This document shows positions 4,758-5,737 of a stretch of 5,737 bases of DNA, piece after piece. Below the pieces are notes generated by a model. The model made no database searches and was not told the origin of the DNA. It saw only the letters and a list, made by a program, of their open reading frames with translations. This DNA is from Rhodocyclaceae bacterium (GTDB lineage Bacteria; Pseudomonadota; Gammaproteobacteria; Burkholderiales; Rhodocyclaceae). Both the position numbers and the translations under genes were made by a program. The first letter of the stretch is position 1, and each line of letters starts with the position of its first letter. The stretch is taken from positions 1 through 5,737 of the forward strand of contig JADLGU010000312.1 of the NCBI GenBank assembly GCA_020849155.1, given 5' to 3'.

Positions 4758-5737
4758 TTAGCGACCCGACGTGTCGATGTCGCCCGCCAGGTTCGGGTAG
4801 CGGACGTGGTCGACCAGTTCCTGCACTTCCTTCGACGGCGCCGGCGAGATCAGGCTGCCGATGATGACGCCGAGGAAGCCGACCGGGATGCCGAAGGTGC
4901 CGGCCGAGATCGGGTTGATGTCCCACCACAGCGGCGCATTGACCTTGAAGAACGGATAGGTCATGTACATGTAGTAGGCGCAGGTGCCGAGGCCGGCCGC
5001 CATGCCGAGGATGGCGCCGAGCTTGTTGGCGCGCTTCCAGAACACGCCGCAGACCAGGGCCGGGAAGAAGCCCGAGGCCGCCAGCGAGAAGGCCGCGCCG
5101 ACCAGGAACAGGATGTCGCCCGGCTTCAGGCTGGTGACGTAGGCGGCCAGCACGGCCACCACGAGCAGCAGGCCCTTGGACACCGCCAGACGGCGCACCG
5201 TCGGGGCGTTCGGGTCGATCATCTTGTAGTACAGGTCGTGCGACAGGGCGTTGGCGATGGTCAGCAGCAGGCCGTCGGCGGTGGACAGCGCGGCAGCCAG
5301 GCCGCCGGCGGCGACGAGACCCGAGATCACGTAGGGCAGGCCGGCGATCTCCGGCGTGGCCAGCACGACCAGGTCACCGCCGATGACGATCTCCGCCAGC
5401 TGGACGATGCCGTCCTTGTTGATGTCGGAGATGTTCATCAGCGTCTTGTCCACCGTGGCCCAGTTGCTGACCCAGGCGGGTAGCTGCGCGAAGCTCGAGC
5501 CGACCAGGTTGCCGTACACCTCGCCTTTCACCAGCACGGCCAGTGAGGGCGCCGTGAAGTAGAGCAGGAAGATGAAGAACAGCGACCAGAACACCGAGAC
5601 GCGCGCCTCCTTCACCGAAGGGGTGGTGTAGTAGCGCATCAGGATGTGCGGCAGGGCGGCGGTGCCGATCATCAGGCACGCCACCAGGGCGAGGAAGTTC
5701 TTGCGCGCCTTGTTCTGCGCGGCCTCGTCCTTGCCCG
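4758..5737 (-). CDS. Sodium:solute symporter (SSS family), VC_2705-like large subunit, C-terminal part
   Basis: These are the last 325 residues of an inner-membrane sodium-coupled transporter; the N-terminal part lies beyond the right edge. Residues here count from the first whole codon (5735). PHILMRYYT (about 29-37) is the SSS signature loop on the cytoplasmic side. A membrane helix follows (about 49-69), then an extracytoplasmic stretch (about 70-120) carrying an EF-hand-like loop D104-x-N-x-DG-x-x-x-x-x-E115, and then the helix with LSTADGLL (about 150-157), which by family knowledge holds the Ser/Thr of the second sodium site. Four further helices follow (about 188-203, 208-233, 239-258, 281-297). 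The pattern fits the 'probable sodium:solute symporter, VC_2705' group, relatives of acetate permease ActP. The substrate is probably a small organic acid but is not fixed by sequence. The usual small partner subunit would lie upstream, outside the window. The gene ends with TAA and its own terminator. Confidence 0.9.
   Translation of the reverse strand, partial: GKDEAAQNKARKNFLALVACLMIGTAALPHILMRYYTTPSVKEARVSVFWSLFFIFLLYFTAPSLAVLVKGEVYGNLVGSSFAQLPAWVSNWATVDKTLMNISDINKDGIVQLAEIVIGGDLVVLATPEIAGLPYVISGLVAAGGLAAALSTADGLLLTIANALSHDLYYKMIDPNAPTVRRLAVSKGLLLVVAVLAAYVTSLKPGDILFLVGAAFSLAASGFFPALVCGVFWKRANKLGAILGMAAGLGTCAYYMYMTYPFFKVNAPLWWDINPISAGTFGIPVGFLGVIIGSLISPAPSKEVQELVDHVRYPNLAGDIDTSGR

Noticed and set aside
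4806..5483. + frame opposite the symporter
   Set aside because: It is full of Arg, Gln, Asp and His from reversed membrane-protein codons; the minus strand encodes clear SSS motifs and ends at a textbook terminator.
5682..5684. GTG at 5684 (complement) as the symporter start
   Set aside because: The frame stays open to the window edge with 17 further family-like residues, and the signature PHILxRY lies only about 12 residues in, where an SSS protein should already have several membrane helices before it.

Overview
The window is GC-rich DNA with very strong G/C preference at third codon positions. It reads as chromosomal sequence from a betaproteobacterium. The GroEL Gly-Gly-Met tail, a TctD/TctE-type two-component system and a large-subunit sodium:solute symporter of the VC_2705 type fit the Rhodocyclales (Azoarcus/Thauera/Azospira relatives) best. 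That placement comes from remembered family resemblance, not from a search. I see no insertion sequence, phage gene, tRNA, rRNA or CRISPR array.

Layout. Positions 1-247 hold the C-terminal end of groEL (+). It is followed by three stem-loops between 241 and 365; the first is built across the stop codon and the last is probably the transcription terminator. A promoter-like stretch and a strong Shine-Dalgarno sequence then lead into an uncharacterised 281-residue protein (444-1289, +). That protein has an N-terminal winged-helix-like segment and two copies of a helical module of about 65 residues, joined by Ala/Pro-rich linkers. Two back-to-back hairpins (1317-1384) close this unit. Next comes an OmpR-class response regulator (1473-2144, +) overlapping by 11 nt a TctE-like sensor kinase (2134-3609, +). 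A direct repeat with 11-bp periodicity just upstream is a good candidate for the regulator's own operator. A C/G-rich interspersed-type hairpin lies between the kinase and a convergent small YggT-like membrane protein (3700-4005, -). That gene is divergent, across only 35 bp, from a TPR-repeat protein (4041-4655, +). The right end carries the 3' part of a sodium:solute symporter (4758 to beyond the window edge, -). An intrinsic terminator and a long overlapping inverted repeat separate it from the TPR gene.

How the parts relate. The only clear operon is the response regulator/kinase pair. It resembles TctD/TctE, which in other bacteria controls uptake of tricarboxylates, but no tripartite tricarboxylate transporter genes are in view. 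The nearest transporter is the symporter about 1.1 kb away on the other strand; a regulatory link is possible but unproven. The items most worth a second look are the duplicated-module protein beside groEL, the putative operator upstream of the regulator, the EF-hand-like loop in the predicted periplasmic part of the symporter, and the alternative hairpins between the TPR and symporter genes.
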